Assembly (NCBI RefSeq): GCF_021952865.1
Contig: NZ_CP040792.1
Location: 248,001 to 312,000 of the forward strand
Source of the DNA: Clavibacter californiensis
Lineage (GTDB): Bacteria > Actinomycetota > Actinomycetes > Actinomycetales > Microbacteriaceae
Length of the DNA: 64,000 nt
Reading direction: 5' to 3'
Each line of letters begins with the position of its first letter. The first letter of the stretch is position 1. This document shows positions 26,975 to 34,666 of the stretch, one piece after another. The position numbers and the translations under genes are program-made. The notes under the pieces are model-generated. The model made no database searches. It saw only the letters and a program-made list of their open reading frames with translations, and was not told where the DNA came from.

Positions 26975-26987
26975 TAGCGTCGGGATC
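26975..26987 (+). promoter_or_regulatory. Leaderless -10 element before 26988
   Basis: TAGCGT (26975-26980) lies 7 bases before ATG 26988, with no ribosome site between, so the transcript should start at the ATG. This supports the 114-residue form of the protein. Confidence 0.55.
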
Positions 26988-27332
26988 ATGACCGAGCGGC
27001 CGCGAGATCCCGACGCCGACGCCGCGGCGTCCGCCGCCGCGATCGAGGCGGAGCGCTGGCTGATCGTGGACGGGCGGCGGTGGCCCCGCACGGATCCGTC
27101 GCTGCCGGCCGAGCTGGTCGACGCGCTGGAGTCGCACCTCGGCCGCGGCCGGTCGGGGGTCCGCACGGCGAGGCGCGCGGACGACGACGCCGCGATCGCC
27201 ACGGCCCGGGAGCGGGTCAGCATCGCGAAGCACGGCCTCGGCGAGCGCGGCCCGCGCTGGTGGGACGAGCCGGAGGACGCGCGCCTCGAGCGGGCGCGCG
27301 AGGCGCTGCGGTCGCTCGACGCGCTCGACTGA
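26988..27332 (+). CDS. Conserved hypothetical protein
   Basis: A 114-residue soluble, charged protein with no signal or membrane segment. The segment WLIVDGRRWPRTDPSLPAEL followed by RVSIAKHGLGERGPRWW is a pattern I recognise from small conserved actinobacterial proteins, sometimes labelled biopolymer transporter Tol without basis. An early helical Ala/Glu-rich part is followed by basic middle and helical C-terminus. The -10 box spacing supports this start. Function unknown. Confidence 0.75.
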   Translation: MTERPRDPDADAAASAAAIEAERWLIVDGRRWPRTDPSLPAELVDALESHLGRGRSGVRTARRADDDAAIATARERVSIAKHGLGERGPRWWDEPEDARLERAREALRSLDALD

Positions 27333-27526
27333 CAGGCCGTCTCCTCCGCGGCGCCCCTGAGCAGGCGGACCGAACCGTGGAGACGGCGGGGCGCTCCCCG
27401 AGCCGTCGGGATGGGCTACCTTGCCGCGATGCGGAGGACGGACCACGACATCGCAGATCGCGTCACCGAGCCCCTCACGTTCCATGCGCAGGGGAGCTCG
27501 GAGCACCGCCGGGCGACGAACAGCTG

Positions 27527-28054
27527 ATGGGCCTGCTGTTCGTCGACGAGTCGAAGGCGAAGGGGTACACGATGGTCGCCGTGGTCGTAACCGCCGCCGA
27601 CGTCGCGGACCGTCGACGCGAGATGCGCGCGCTCGTGCTCCGAGGCCAGCGGCGGATCCACCTCACGAGCGAGAGCGACTCCCGTCGGAGGACCATCCTC
27701 TCCACGCTGACCGGACTCGGAACGCATGCGCATGTCGTGCACTGCGCGTCGGGAACCGATGCCATCGGCCGGGCGCGCTGCGTCAGCGCCACCGTGGACC
27801 GGGCCTCGACGGACGGTCACGAGCGGATCGTGCTCGAACGGGACCAGTCCCTCGAGCCGTCCGACCGACGCGTCCTGTATCGGGAGATCGCCCGCCGGGA
27901 CCTGCGCGAGAGCATCTCGTATGCGCACGAGACGGCCCATCAGGAGCCGCTGCTGTGGATCGCCGACGCGCTCGCCTGGAGCTACAGCAGGGGCGGCGAG
28001 TGGCGCCGTCGCATCGCACCCATGGTCGAGGGAGTGGAAGCACTCCCCACTTAA
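27527..28054 (+). CDS. DUF3800-like protein (RNase H-like fold)
   Basis: A 175-residue protein starting MGLLFVDESKAKGYTMV, the VDES start of DUF3800 proteins, and ending EPLLWIADALAWSYSRGGEWR, where the family carries a second conserved Asp (IADALAW). DUF3800 proteins have an RNase H-like fold and are often found as isolated accessory genes; their function is not established. Codon use is less extreme in GC than the flanking genes and both flanks are non-coding (about 195 bases each), suggesting an acquired orphan. No Shine-Dalgarno is evident before ATG 27527. Confidence 0.7.
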   Translation: MGLLFVDESKAKGYTMVAVVVTAADVADRRREMRALVLRGQRRIHLTSESDSRRRTILSTLTGLGTHAHVVHCASGTDAIGRARCVSATVDRASTDGHERIVLERDQSLEPSDRRVLYREIARRDLRESISYAHETAHQEPLLWIADALAWSYSRGGEWRRRIAPMVEGVEALPT

Positions 28055-28249
28055 ACGCGAAGCCCGGCTCACCGACCGTCCGGAAGGCTGCCGAGCTCAC
28101 TTCACGTCGCTAGTGCGACGCGCAGACGGAATGTAGCAGGGCCGTGCGCTCCTGTCACGCGTCCTTCCGTCACGGAGCTCTGCTCCATCTGCGATTCGAC
28201 GTCGATGCTCGGGCGGGTCCGCGTCGCGCGCGCGGGCCAGGCTGGACGC

Positions 28250-28855
28250 ATGCAGCTCTACTCCGCGCTCCCCCTCGTCCGCGCCCGGCAGATCGCGGCC
28301 GACACCGCGGCGCTCGCGGGCATCGTCGTGTCGGTTCTGGTGGGGATCGCGGTGGCCGCGCTCATCCGCCCGCTCGGCGACCTCGGCCGCAGCATGGAGG
28401 AGTCGGGCACGCGGCTCAGCGGATCCATGACCGACGCGGCCGACGCCCTCGGCCGCCTGCCGCTCGTGGGCGACGCCGCGCGCGGGCCCTTCGAGGACGC
28501 GAGCGGGATCGGATCCGGGCTCGTGCAGGCGGGTCGGGACCAGCAGTCGCTCGTCGGCACCATCGCGCTCGTGCTCGGGCTCCTCGTGGCGCTCGTGCCG
28601 ATCGCGTTCATCGTGCGGCACTGGCTGCTGCGGCGCGTCTCGTTCGTGCGGCGCGCGGCCGCGGCCCGATCCCTCGCCGCGACGCCCGGCGGCACCGAGC
28701 TGCTCGCGCTGCGGGCGCTGTCGTCCCGGAAGCCGGCGGCGCTGCTGAAGGCCCACCCGGATCCCGTCGCCGCCTGGCGCGCGGGCGACCCGCGTGTCGT
28801 GCGGCAGCTCGCCGACCTGGCGCTGCGCGACGCGGGGGTGTCGGCCGGGCGGTGA
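28250..28855 (+). CDS. Two-helix membrane protein, unknown
   Basis: A 201-residue protein with one membrane helix near residues 18-40, a ~75-residue external segment, a second helix near 110-130 and a cytoplasmic tail rich in Arg/Ala (RRAAAARSLAATPGG). The loop contains MEESGTRLSGSMTDAADALGRLPLVG, amphipathic and coiled-coil like, as in sensor or lysis-regulating loops. I do not recognise the family beyond conserved actinobacterial hypotheticals. CAGGCT 6 bases before the ATG suggests a leaderless transcript. Confidence 0.7.
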   Translation: MQLYSALPLVRARQIAADTAALAGIVVSVLVGIAVAALIRPLGDLGRSMEESGTRLSGSMTDAADALGRLPLVGDAARGPFEDASGIGSGLVQAGRDQQSLVGTIALVLGLLVALVPIAFIVRHWLLRRVSFVRRAAAARSLAATPGGTELLALRALSSRKPAALLKAHPDPVAAWRAGDPRVVRQLADLALRDAGVSAGR

Positions 28856-28910
28856 CGGATCGACCGGGGCGACATGACGCGGGCCGCATGCGAGGAGCAT
28901 CCTCGGAAGC

Positions 28911-29648
28911 ATGTCGCCTCTCCTCCTGGCCGGTCTCGCCGGCCTGCTCTCCGGGCTGTCGCTCGTCGTCGGATCCCTCGTCGCCTGGTTCGTGAAGGTC
29001 CCGCGGGAGGTCGTCGCGCTCGTGATGGCGTTCGGCGCGGGCGTGCTCATCTCGGCGCTGTCGTTCGACCTGGTCGACGAGGCGGCGGCGAGCGGCGGCG
29101 TGGTCCCCACGCTCGGCGGGTTCGTCGCGGGCGCGGTCGTGTACGTGGTGCTCGACCAGATCCTCGAGCACGGCGGGTTCCGGCGGAAGCACCACGGGAA
29201 GTCGGGCGGCGGGGGTGGGACCGGGGTCGGGATCGCGCTCGGCGCCCTGCTCGACGGCGTGCCCGAGACGGCCGTGCAGGGCCTCAGCCTCACGGGCGGC
29301 GGGGCGCTGAGCATCGGCGTGCTCGTGGCGGTCGTCATCTCGAACTTCCCCGAGGGCATGTCGAGCACGGCGGATCTGAAGCAGTCCGGCCGGAGCGCGC
29401 GCTACGTGTTCGGGCTCTGGACCTCCATCGCCGTGGTCTGCGCGCTCTCCTCGGTCGGCGGCTACGCGCTGCTGGGCGGCCTGCCGGAGAGCGGGCAGTC
29501 GGTCGTCATGGCGTTCGCGGCCGGCGCGATCCTCGCGATGATCTGCGACACCATGATCCCCGAGGCGTTCCGCAAGGCGCAGGCGCTCACCGGGCTCGTG
29601 ACGGTGCTCGGGTTCGTGGCGAGCTACGCGGTGCACCAGGCGGGCTGA
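28911..29648 (+). CDS. ZIP-family metal transporter
   Basis: A 245-residue protein with about eight helices. The metal-binding helices are recognisable: ALLDGVPETAV (helix 4, Asp and Glu) and VVISNFPEGMSS (helix 5, Asn, Glu), with CDTMIPEAF in helix 7. A histidine-containing loop GGFRRKHHGKSGGGG lies between helices 3 and 4. ZIP proteins move zinc, iron or manganese; direction and metal cannot be told. Followed by a tandem repeat and a convergent MarR gene. Confidence 0.85.
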   Translation: MSPLLLAGLAGLLSGLSLVVGSLVAWFVKVPREVVALVMAFGAGVLISALSFDLVDEAAASGGVVPTLGGFVAGAVVYVVLDQILEHGGFRRKHHGKSGGGGGTGVGIALGALLDGVPETAVQGLSLTGGGALSIGVLVAVVISNFPEGMSSTADLKQSGRSARYVFGLWTSIAVVCALSSVGGYALLGGLPESGQSVVMAFAAGAILAMICDTMIPEAFRKAQALTGLVTVLGFVASYAVHQAG

Positions 29649-29649
29649 G

Positions 29650-29741
29650 CCGGGGGCGGGCGGCGGAACCGGGGGCAGACGGCGGAACCGCGTCAGGCGG
29701 CAGAGCCGCATCAGGCGTCGGAGCCGCGTCAGGCGTCGGCG
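29650..29741. repeat. Imperfect 18-19-base tandem repeat overlapping the MarR 3' end
   Basis: Five units begin with CCG: two 19-base units of the form CCGGGGGC..CGGCGGAA (29650-29687) and three 18-base units of the form CCGCGTCAGGCG..CGGAG (29688-29741). The last contains the MarR stop codon, and the TGA recurs in frame in each 18-base copy on the minus strand, so the end of the gene appears to have been duplicated several times. Confidence 0.7.
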
Positions 29742-30250
29742 GGCCGGTCGCGGGGCGAGACGTTGAAGCGATGCAGCAGCCCCGCGAGCTGCTCGACCTC
29801 GTCGGTGTCCCACGCGTAGAGGCGGTTCTGCAGGCGCTCGCGCGTGCCCATGCGCACCTGCGCGAGGCGCTCCTCGGCGAGCGGCGTGAGGGTGAGGATG
29901 GTGGAGCGGCGGTCCTCGGGATCCGGCTCGTCCTGCACGTATCCGGCCTCGCGCAGCACGCGGAGGTGCCGGCTCACCGAGCTCTTGTCCATGAGGAGGC
30001 CCGCCGCGACCGCGCCCGCCGAGGACGGACCGGCGGTGCGGATCCACCGCGCGACGGCGAAGGCACCCGGCTGCAGCCCGGGATGGAAGGTCGCGGCCTC
30101 CTCGACACGCAGGGACCGGATCGACATGAGCAGGGCCCCGAGCTCGGTCGCCACGGACGAGACGGCGGCCTCGCGCCCGTCGTCCGGGCCCTCGGCCGAG
30201 GCGTCTACCGCGGCATCGGCGGGGCGGTCGGGGGTGGGCTCCGGGATCAC
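29729..30250 (-). CDS. MarR-family transcriptional regulator
   Basis: A 173-residue MarR protein. The N-terminal 30 residues are acidic and probably disordered; the winged helix is SAGAVAAGLLMDKSSVSRHL with a wing DEPDPEDRRSTIL. The GTG at 30250 is fixed by TAGGGT 6 bases upstream (leaderless). The 3' end lies in a tandem repeat. Targets unknown. Confidence 0.85.
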   Translation of the reverse strand: MIPEPTPDRPADAAVDASAEGPDDGREAAVSSVATELGALLMSIRSLRVEEAATFHPGLQPGAFAVARWIRTAGPSSAGAVAAGLLMDKSSVSRHLRVLREAGYVQDEPDPEDRRSTILTLTPLAEERLAQVRMGTRERLQNRLYAWDTDEVEQLAGLLHRFNVSPRDRPADA

Positions 30251-30262
30251 GTGCCGACCCTA
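30251..30262 (-). promoter_or_regulatory. Leaderless -10 element of the MarR gene
   Basis: On the minus strand TAGGGT (30257-30262) ends 6 bases before the GTG start at 30250, with no ribosome site. Confidence 0.6.
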
Positions 30263-30273
30263 ACCGACGCCGA

Positions 30274-32127
30274 TCAGGGAGCCCGGTACGTGTTGCGGCC
30301 CGCTGTCGAGGTGGCGAGCTCGACGACGGAGGGACCCGCCGCGGGCGCGAGGGCGTCGACCAGGCCGATCCGCAGCGCGGTCACCGTCCGCGCCGGACTC
30401 GTGTCGCGCCCGTCGCCCGGGACCACGACGCTCCCGGGGGGTGCCCCCGGTCGGTCCGGTTGGACGTTCACCATGACGGAGAGGACGCTCGGCAGCGGGG
30501 CCAGGACGGCTGCGACCGCGGTCACGAGGCGTCCCGAGAGCGTGGAGAGCGTGGCTCCGAGGGTGGTCACGGGTGTGACGAGCAGGGCGCCGACGGTGGT
30601 CGTGAGGGTCGACACGAGTGACGTGCTGAGGCCCCGCACGGCCGCCGAGAGGAGGTCGATGCTCCCGAGGCCGAGGGAGCCCAGCACCGGGTTGAGCACG
30701 GAGCCGAGGCTGAGCGCGTCCGCCGTGACGACGATCGGGCGGGTGCCCCCGGTCAGCTCCGCGAGCGTCCCGTCGAACGTGACGCCCACGTCCATCACGG
30801 GGACGCCGAGCACCGTGCGCACGCGGGTCGACAGGGCGATCTCGACCTGGACGCTGCGCAGCGCGGTCGTGAGGGCCGTCTGGATCTCCACCGTCCGGGC
30901 ATCCATCAGCGCGCCGACGCGGGCGCCGATCGCGTTCACGACCGGTGCGGAGAGCACGAGCTCCGAGTTCGGCGGCATCCCGTTCAGCCCGTCGGCGCCG
31001 CGCCCGGTGAGGGCGGCGAGGTCGACGAGCACGGTGCCGGCGGCGAGGTCGATCGCTACGCTGCCGTCGGCGCTGCGGAGCGGCTTGGTGAGCAGCGGCG
31101 TCACCGCCGTGGTCGCCGCGCCCAGACCCGTCACCGTGACGCCGCCGGTGAGCCCGGTGCGCAGGAGGCCGCCGATGAGACCGTCGAGCGCCGTGCCCAC
31201 GGACGTCGCGATGCTGCCCGTCCTGCCGGACAGCGCCGCCGCCGCCGCGGGCAGGACCGTGGTGGTGGTGTTCCCCACGGCGGTGGCGACACCGCCCACC
31301 ACGGGGCTGGCCACCCGGAGCTCGAGGCCCGCGACGCCGTACTCGCGGATGACGCCGTCGACGGATCCGCTCCCCCAGAGGGCGCTCCGGCGGGCCGCGC
31401 ACCAGTCGAGCGTGGCGCGCGAGGCGACGGCGCCCACCGCCAGGTCGGCCCGGGTGACGTCGGTCGTGGCGGGCAGCACGCGCGCGAGGCTGAGGGTCGC
31501 GCGCCCCGGCAGCGACGAGGAGGTGCCCGAGGTGACGCCGACGCCCCCGGAGTCGGACACCAGACCGCTGGCGGCCGTGGAGGTGCCGGTCTCGGTGACC
31601 CGCACGTACTGGTTGAGGGCTCCCGCGGATCCCGCCGGGAGCCCCGCCGACAGTCCCGTGAGGTCGAGGGTCGCGACCCCCGAGATCGCCGTGACGGCGA
31701 GCGGGTTCGCGTAGGCGCCGGAGCCGAGGCTGGGCGCGGTCGACGGGGTCCGCTGCGAACCCGGCGCCGCGTCGTCCACGGCCGAGAGGCCGGCGACCCC
31801 CGCGACGGTGTCGAGCGGGAGGGAGAGCAGGCTCCCCCGGAGGAAGCGCGCCGACGCCGTGGTGGTGAACGCGGTCGAGGTGCCGCATTCCACGTTCTCG
31901 GCGCCGATGCGGCCCTTGGCCCACTCGCGGTCGGTCCAGGCCGCCGCGACCGGCACGATGCCCGGCGTCACGGCGCCGGCGACGAGGGCCACCGCCACCC
32001 CCGCGGCGACGAGCGGGGCACGCCGGGCGCGGGCGAGCGAGCGCAGCGGACGCGACAGCAACGGCGCGATGCGCGCGAGGACCCCGCGGCGCGGCACCTC
32101 CGCGCGGCGGCGCGGACCCCCGCTCAC
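30274..32127 (-). CDS. Choice-of-anchor-G-like exported surface protein
   Basis: A 617-residue exported protein. After a basic N-terminus and a hydrophobic segment (VAAGVAVALVAGAV) it has AAAWTDREW, the same cleavage-region motif as the TasA-like protein of this operon (AAWTDSEW), marking it as a SipW-type substrate. The body is rich in Thr, Val, Ala, Gly and Leu with low charge and regular short strands, as in secreted fibrous or adhesive proteins; architecture matches the choice-of-anchor G family. No LPxTG at its end. The GTG start overlaps the LPxTG gene stop (GTGA). Confidence 0.7.
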   Translation of the reverse strand: MSGGPRRRAEVPRRGVLARIAPLLSRPLRSLARARRAPLVAAGVAVALVAGAVTPGIVPVAAAWTDREWAKGRIGAENVECGTSTAFTTTASARFLRGSLLSLPLDTVAGVAGLSAVDDAAPGSQRTPSTAPSLGSGAYANPLAVTAISGVATLDLTGLSAGLPAGSAGALNQYVRVTETGTSTAASGLVSDSGGVGVTSGTSSSLPGRATLSLARVLPATTDVTRADLAVGAVASRATLDWCAARRSALWGSGSVDGVIREYGVAGLELRVASPVVGGVATAVGNTTTTVLPAAAAALSGRTGSIATSVGTALDGLIGGLLRTGLTGGVTVTGLGAATTAVTPLLTKPLRSADGSVAIDLAAGTVLVDLAALTGRGADGLNGMPPNSELVLSAPVVNAIGARVGALMDARTVEIQTALTTALRSVQVEIALSTRVRTVLGVPVMDVGVTFDGTLAELTGGTRPIVVTADALSLGSVLNPVLGSLGLGSIDLLSAAVRGLSTSLVSTLTTTVGALLVTPVTTLGATLSTLSGRLVTAVAAVLAPLPSVLSVMVNVQPDRPGAPPGSVVVPGDGRDTSPARTVTALRIGLVDALAPAAGPSVVELATSTAGRNTYRAP

Positions 32128-32924
32128 GCGCGGCCCCGGTCCGCGTCGTCGAGTGCGAGGCCCGGGCGGCGGCGCGTGCCCGGGCGGCGCATCAGCAGGC
32201 CGAGCGCGAGGGCGCCCGCCCCGGCGAGCGCGACCGCCACGACGTCGAGCGCGGAGCCCGTGCGCGGCAGGATCCCGCCGACCGGGGGCGGTGCCGCGGC
32301 GGCGGGCGCCGGATCCGCGCCCATGGCCGTGAGCCCGACCGCGAGCGAGCCGGTGCGGCCCATCGCGCGGGAGTCCCCGGCACGGGCCGGGTCGACGGAG
32401 GCCGTGAGGAGGAGGTGCTCCCCCGCGGCGGCGGTGATGTCGGGGAGCCCCGTGCGCGGGCCCTCGGCCCGGAAGGCGCTCAGCGGGGTGGCGGCGAGCA
32501 CGGGCGCGGATCCCTCCGGGCACGCGGGCGCCGCGTGCGACCCCTCGGCGGCGGGTGCGGGGATCCACGCGTCGTCGCAGCGGTCCACCCGCAGGACGAC
32601 GCCCGCGTCGACGTCCGCCAGCTCGCCGCCCGAGCGGATCTCCACGGCGAGGCGCGCGACGTCGGCGTCGCGCAGCCGGGCGGCGATGAGCCAGTGCCCG
32701 GGGGCGCCCGGCGACACGTCGAGCATGTCGGTGCTCCAATCGGAGGACAGGGAGAGGTACCCCGGCGTGCCGTTCTCCGGCACGTCGAGGAGGACGGCGG
32801 ACGCCCGCGTGCCGACGAGGGTCAGCCCGCCGACGAGCGCGAGCACGGCCACCGCGGTGAGCGCGGGCCGGAGGGGCTGCCGGCCAGGCTCCGTCGCGCC
32901 GGCCGGCACCGCCTCAGCCCGCAT
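32124..32924 (-). CDS. LPxTG-type surface protein
   Basis: A 266-residue exported protein. One hydrophobic segment near residues 21-43 serves as signal; the extracellular part has cysteines in RVDRCDDAW and APACPEGS that may pair. The C-terminus has a sortase-type signal: LPRTG (219-223), a 22-residue hydrophobic helix and a basic tail, the tail being longer than usual (~20 residues). So the protein is probably attached to the wall, or stays membrane-anchored if no sortase recognises it. Encoded between the signal peptidase and the large exported protein in the SipW-type operon. Confidence 0.75.
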   Translation of the reverse strand: MRAEAVPAGATEPGRQPLRPALTAVAVLALVGGLTLVGTRASAVLLDVPENGTPGYLSLSSDWSTDMLDVSPGAPGHWLIAARLRDADVARLAVEIRSGGELADVDAGVVLRVDRCDDAWIPAPAAEGSHAAPACPEGSAPVLAATPLSAFRAEGPRTGLPDITAAAGEHLLLTASVDPARAGDSRAMGRTGSLAVGLTAMGADPAPAAAAPPPVGGILPRTGSALDVVAVALAGAGALALGLLMRRPGTRRRPGLALDDADRGRA

Positions 32925-33648
32925 GACGGCCGGCTCGTCGCGTCGGCGCGTCCGCGGAGCGGCGGCCGCTCCCGGGGGCGCCTGGCGCGCTCCCGTGCCG
33001 GGCCCCCGTCGGCCACGACGTGCCCACGAGCAGGAGCACCAGCGCGCCCACGAGCCCCGCGATCACGAGCGGCGTGTGCAGCAGGCGGTTCGCGTAGCCG
33101 AGGTAGGGCGCGCCGCCGAGCACGCGGTCAGCCTCCGTGACGACGTAGGGAGCGGGGTCGACCGTGTCGTTCGCGTCACCCTGCAGCACGAGCTGGCGGG
33201 CAGCCGGATCGGCGGGGTCCACCCCCGGGGACACCCGATCCACCTCGCCCGTGACGGGTCCGACGGAGACGATCCGGTGCGTGACGGGGAGGTCGTACCC
33301 CGGCCGCGGCACCTTCACGACGTCGCCGGGCCGCAGGTCGGCGGCGGGCACGCCGTCGAGCGTCACGGCGGCGGATCCGGTGGGCAGCGTCGGCGCCATC
33401 GACCCCGTCATGAGCACCACGAGCGAGAGCCCGAGGACGCGCGAGAGGAGCGTCCACGCGATGACGAGGGCTCCGGCGATGCCCGTGAGGGTGAGCACGG
33501 CGTCGCGCAGCACGAGCCCGGCGCCCCGCCGCGGGCGCGAACCGGCCCCGCCGCGCGCATGGGCGCGGGACGCCGCGACGGCCTCGCGGCGGGCGGCCGC
33601 GAGCGCGTGCCGCTCCCCCGTGCGCGTCGTGGCGGCCTGGCCTGACAT
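32914..33648 (-). CDS. Signal peptidase I, SipW (ER/archaeal) type
   Basis: A 244-residue membrane protease. The catalytic Ser83 is in LMTGSMAPTLPTG and the expected base is His124 in PVTHRIVSVG, where ordinary bacterial signal peptidases have Lys; this Ser/His form defines the SipW/ER class. There is a helix before the serine and another at the C-terminal end (LLHTPLVIAGLVGALVLLL). SipW-type enzymes cleave a small dedicated set of exported proteins, here probably the two proteins with AAWTD.EW signals encoded beside it. GGGGGA precedes the ATG. Confidence 0.88.
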   Translation of the reverse strand: MSGQAATTRTGERHALAAARREAVAASRAHARGGAGSRPRRGAGLVLRDAVLTLTGIAGALVIAWTLLSRVLGLSLVVLMTGSMAPTLPTGSAAVTLDGVPAADLRPGDVVKVPRPGYDLPVTHRIVSVGPVTGEVDRVSPGVDPADPAARQLVLQGDANDTVDPAPYVVTEADRVLGGAPYLGYANRLLHTPLVIAGLVGALVLLLVGTSWPTGARHGSAPGAPGSGRRSADAPTRRAGRHAG

Positions 33649-33667
33649 GATCCGGTCCCCCTGCGGC

Positions 33668-34363
33668 CTAGACCGAGGTGGACAGGAACTCCCACGCGGG
33701 CGTCACCGTGCGGCCCTGGAGCTGGTCGAGGGTCACGCCGACCGGCAGGGTGGGCGATGCGGGCAGGGTGATCTCGAAGCAGTAGAACTGCGTGTTGCCC
33801 CCGGCCGCGGCGAGCGTCTGCGGGTCGGTCGCCTGGGCGGTCGCCAGGGGGCCGCTCGCCACGAGCGTGCCGGTCGTGAACGCCGCGGCGTCGCACGTGG
33901 TGGGCGTGGCCGAGACGGCGACGCGGAGCGTGAGGGCCCCGAGGAGCGCTCCGCCGGCGTCGACGGGGGCGAGGCCCGCGCCCACCGCGGGCTCCGAGTC
34001 CTGCAGGAGGACGGTGCCGGCGACGGATCCCGCGACGGTGCGGAGCGCGACGGGCGCGTAGACGCTCGTGCCGGGGGTGAGGGAGAGCGCACCGGCGGTG
34101 AAGGTGAGGTCCTGGCCGGGGTTGGTCTCCGCCTGCGCGAAGGTGGCGGCGACGTAGGGCGAGGTGACGTTCTGCTCGACCTCGAAGCTGCTGGTGCCGA
34201 GTCCCGGCCCGGTGCCGTTCGCGTTGCCGCCGAACACCCACTCGGAGTCGGTCCACGCCGCGAGCGTGGCGGTGATCCCGAGGCCGAGGACGAGTCCCCC
34301 GGACAGGAAGGCCATCGTCTTGGTGCGCCGCGTCATGCGCGGGCGGTCTGCGTGAAGTGCCAT
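33668..34363 (-). CDS. TasA/camelysin-like exported protein with SipW-type signal
   Basis: A 231-residue exported protein. The signal region KTMAFLSGGLVLGLGITAT ends in LAAWTDSEW, the pattern of SipW-cognate signals (as in TasA, TapA and camelysin). The mature part is a single beta-rich domain with a possible disulfide between CDAAAF and FYCFEI. TasA-type proteins assemble into extracellular fibres in Bacillus; whether this one does is inference. GGGGAG lies 8 bases before ATG 34363. First gene of the secretion operon. Confidence 0.8.
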   Translation of the reverse strand: MALHADRPRMTRRTKTMAFLSGGLVLGLGITATLAAWTDSEWVFGGNANGTGPGLGTSSFEVEQNVTSPYVAATFAQAETNPGQDLTFTAGALSLTPGTSVYAPVALRTVAGSVAGTVLLQDSEPAVGAGLAPVDAGGALLGALTLRVAVSATPTTCDAAAFTTGTLVASGPLATAQATDPQTLAAAGGNTQFYCFEITLPASPTLPVGVTLDQLQGRTVTPAWEFLSTSV

Positions 34364-34666
34364 GGTCGTGCTCCCCTGATCGCGCGGGCCCGCATCCGAT
34401 GCCGGACCGTCCCGCCCCCCTGTGCGCCGACCCCAGCGGCCGACACGGCGAAGATAGGGGCGGCTCCGGCGTGTCGGGATGCCGCCGGGGCGACGCCAGT
34501 AGCGCCGGGCCCGATCCCCAGCGGTCGCGGGCGCCGGCCCGGCCGACTACCGAGACGGGGACTGTGCCCCGGTCGAGGGACCGGGGACGGCACGGCCGCA
34601 TCCTGGCCCGCGACCGCCCCCCTGGTAGCCTCGTCCGCGCAGGCGGGGACGATGAAGGCGAGCCAC
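34364..34666. other. Divergent intergenic region, SipW operon / ParA-like gene
   Basis: 303 bases without a gene. It holds the ribosome site of the TasA-like gene at the left edge and a probable -10 box TAGCCT (34626-34631) for the ParA-like gene at the right. I see no strong dyad, riboswitch or small ORF in it. Confidence 0.6.
34626..34631 (+). promoter_or_regulatory. Probable -10 box of the ParA-like gene
   Basis: TAGCCT has the same form as the other -10 hexamers in this window but lies 35 bases before the chosen ATG, so this transcript would have a short leader. Confidence 0.4.

Noticed and set aside
28055-28249. Possible tRNA or small RNA in an AT-richer gap
   Set aside because: No cloverleaf, CCA-like end or stable terminator could be drawn.
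33164-34666. A 1109-residue reading of the ParA-like gene
   Set aside because: The first ~500 residues are antisense shadow of the SipW-type operon; the real protein starts near 34667.
34364-34666. Possible small gene in the divergent gap
   Set aside because: No frame with a plausible start, ribosome site and protein-like composition.
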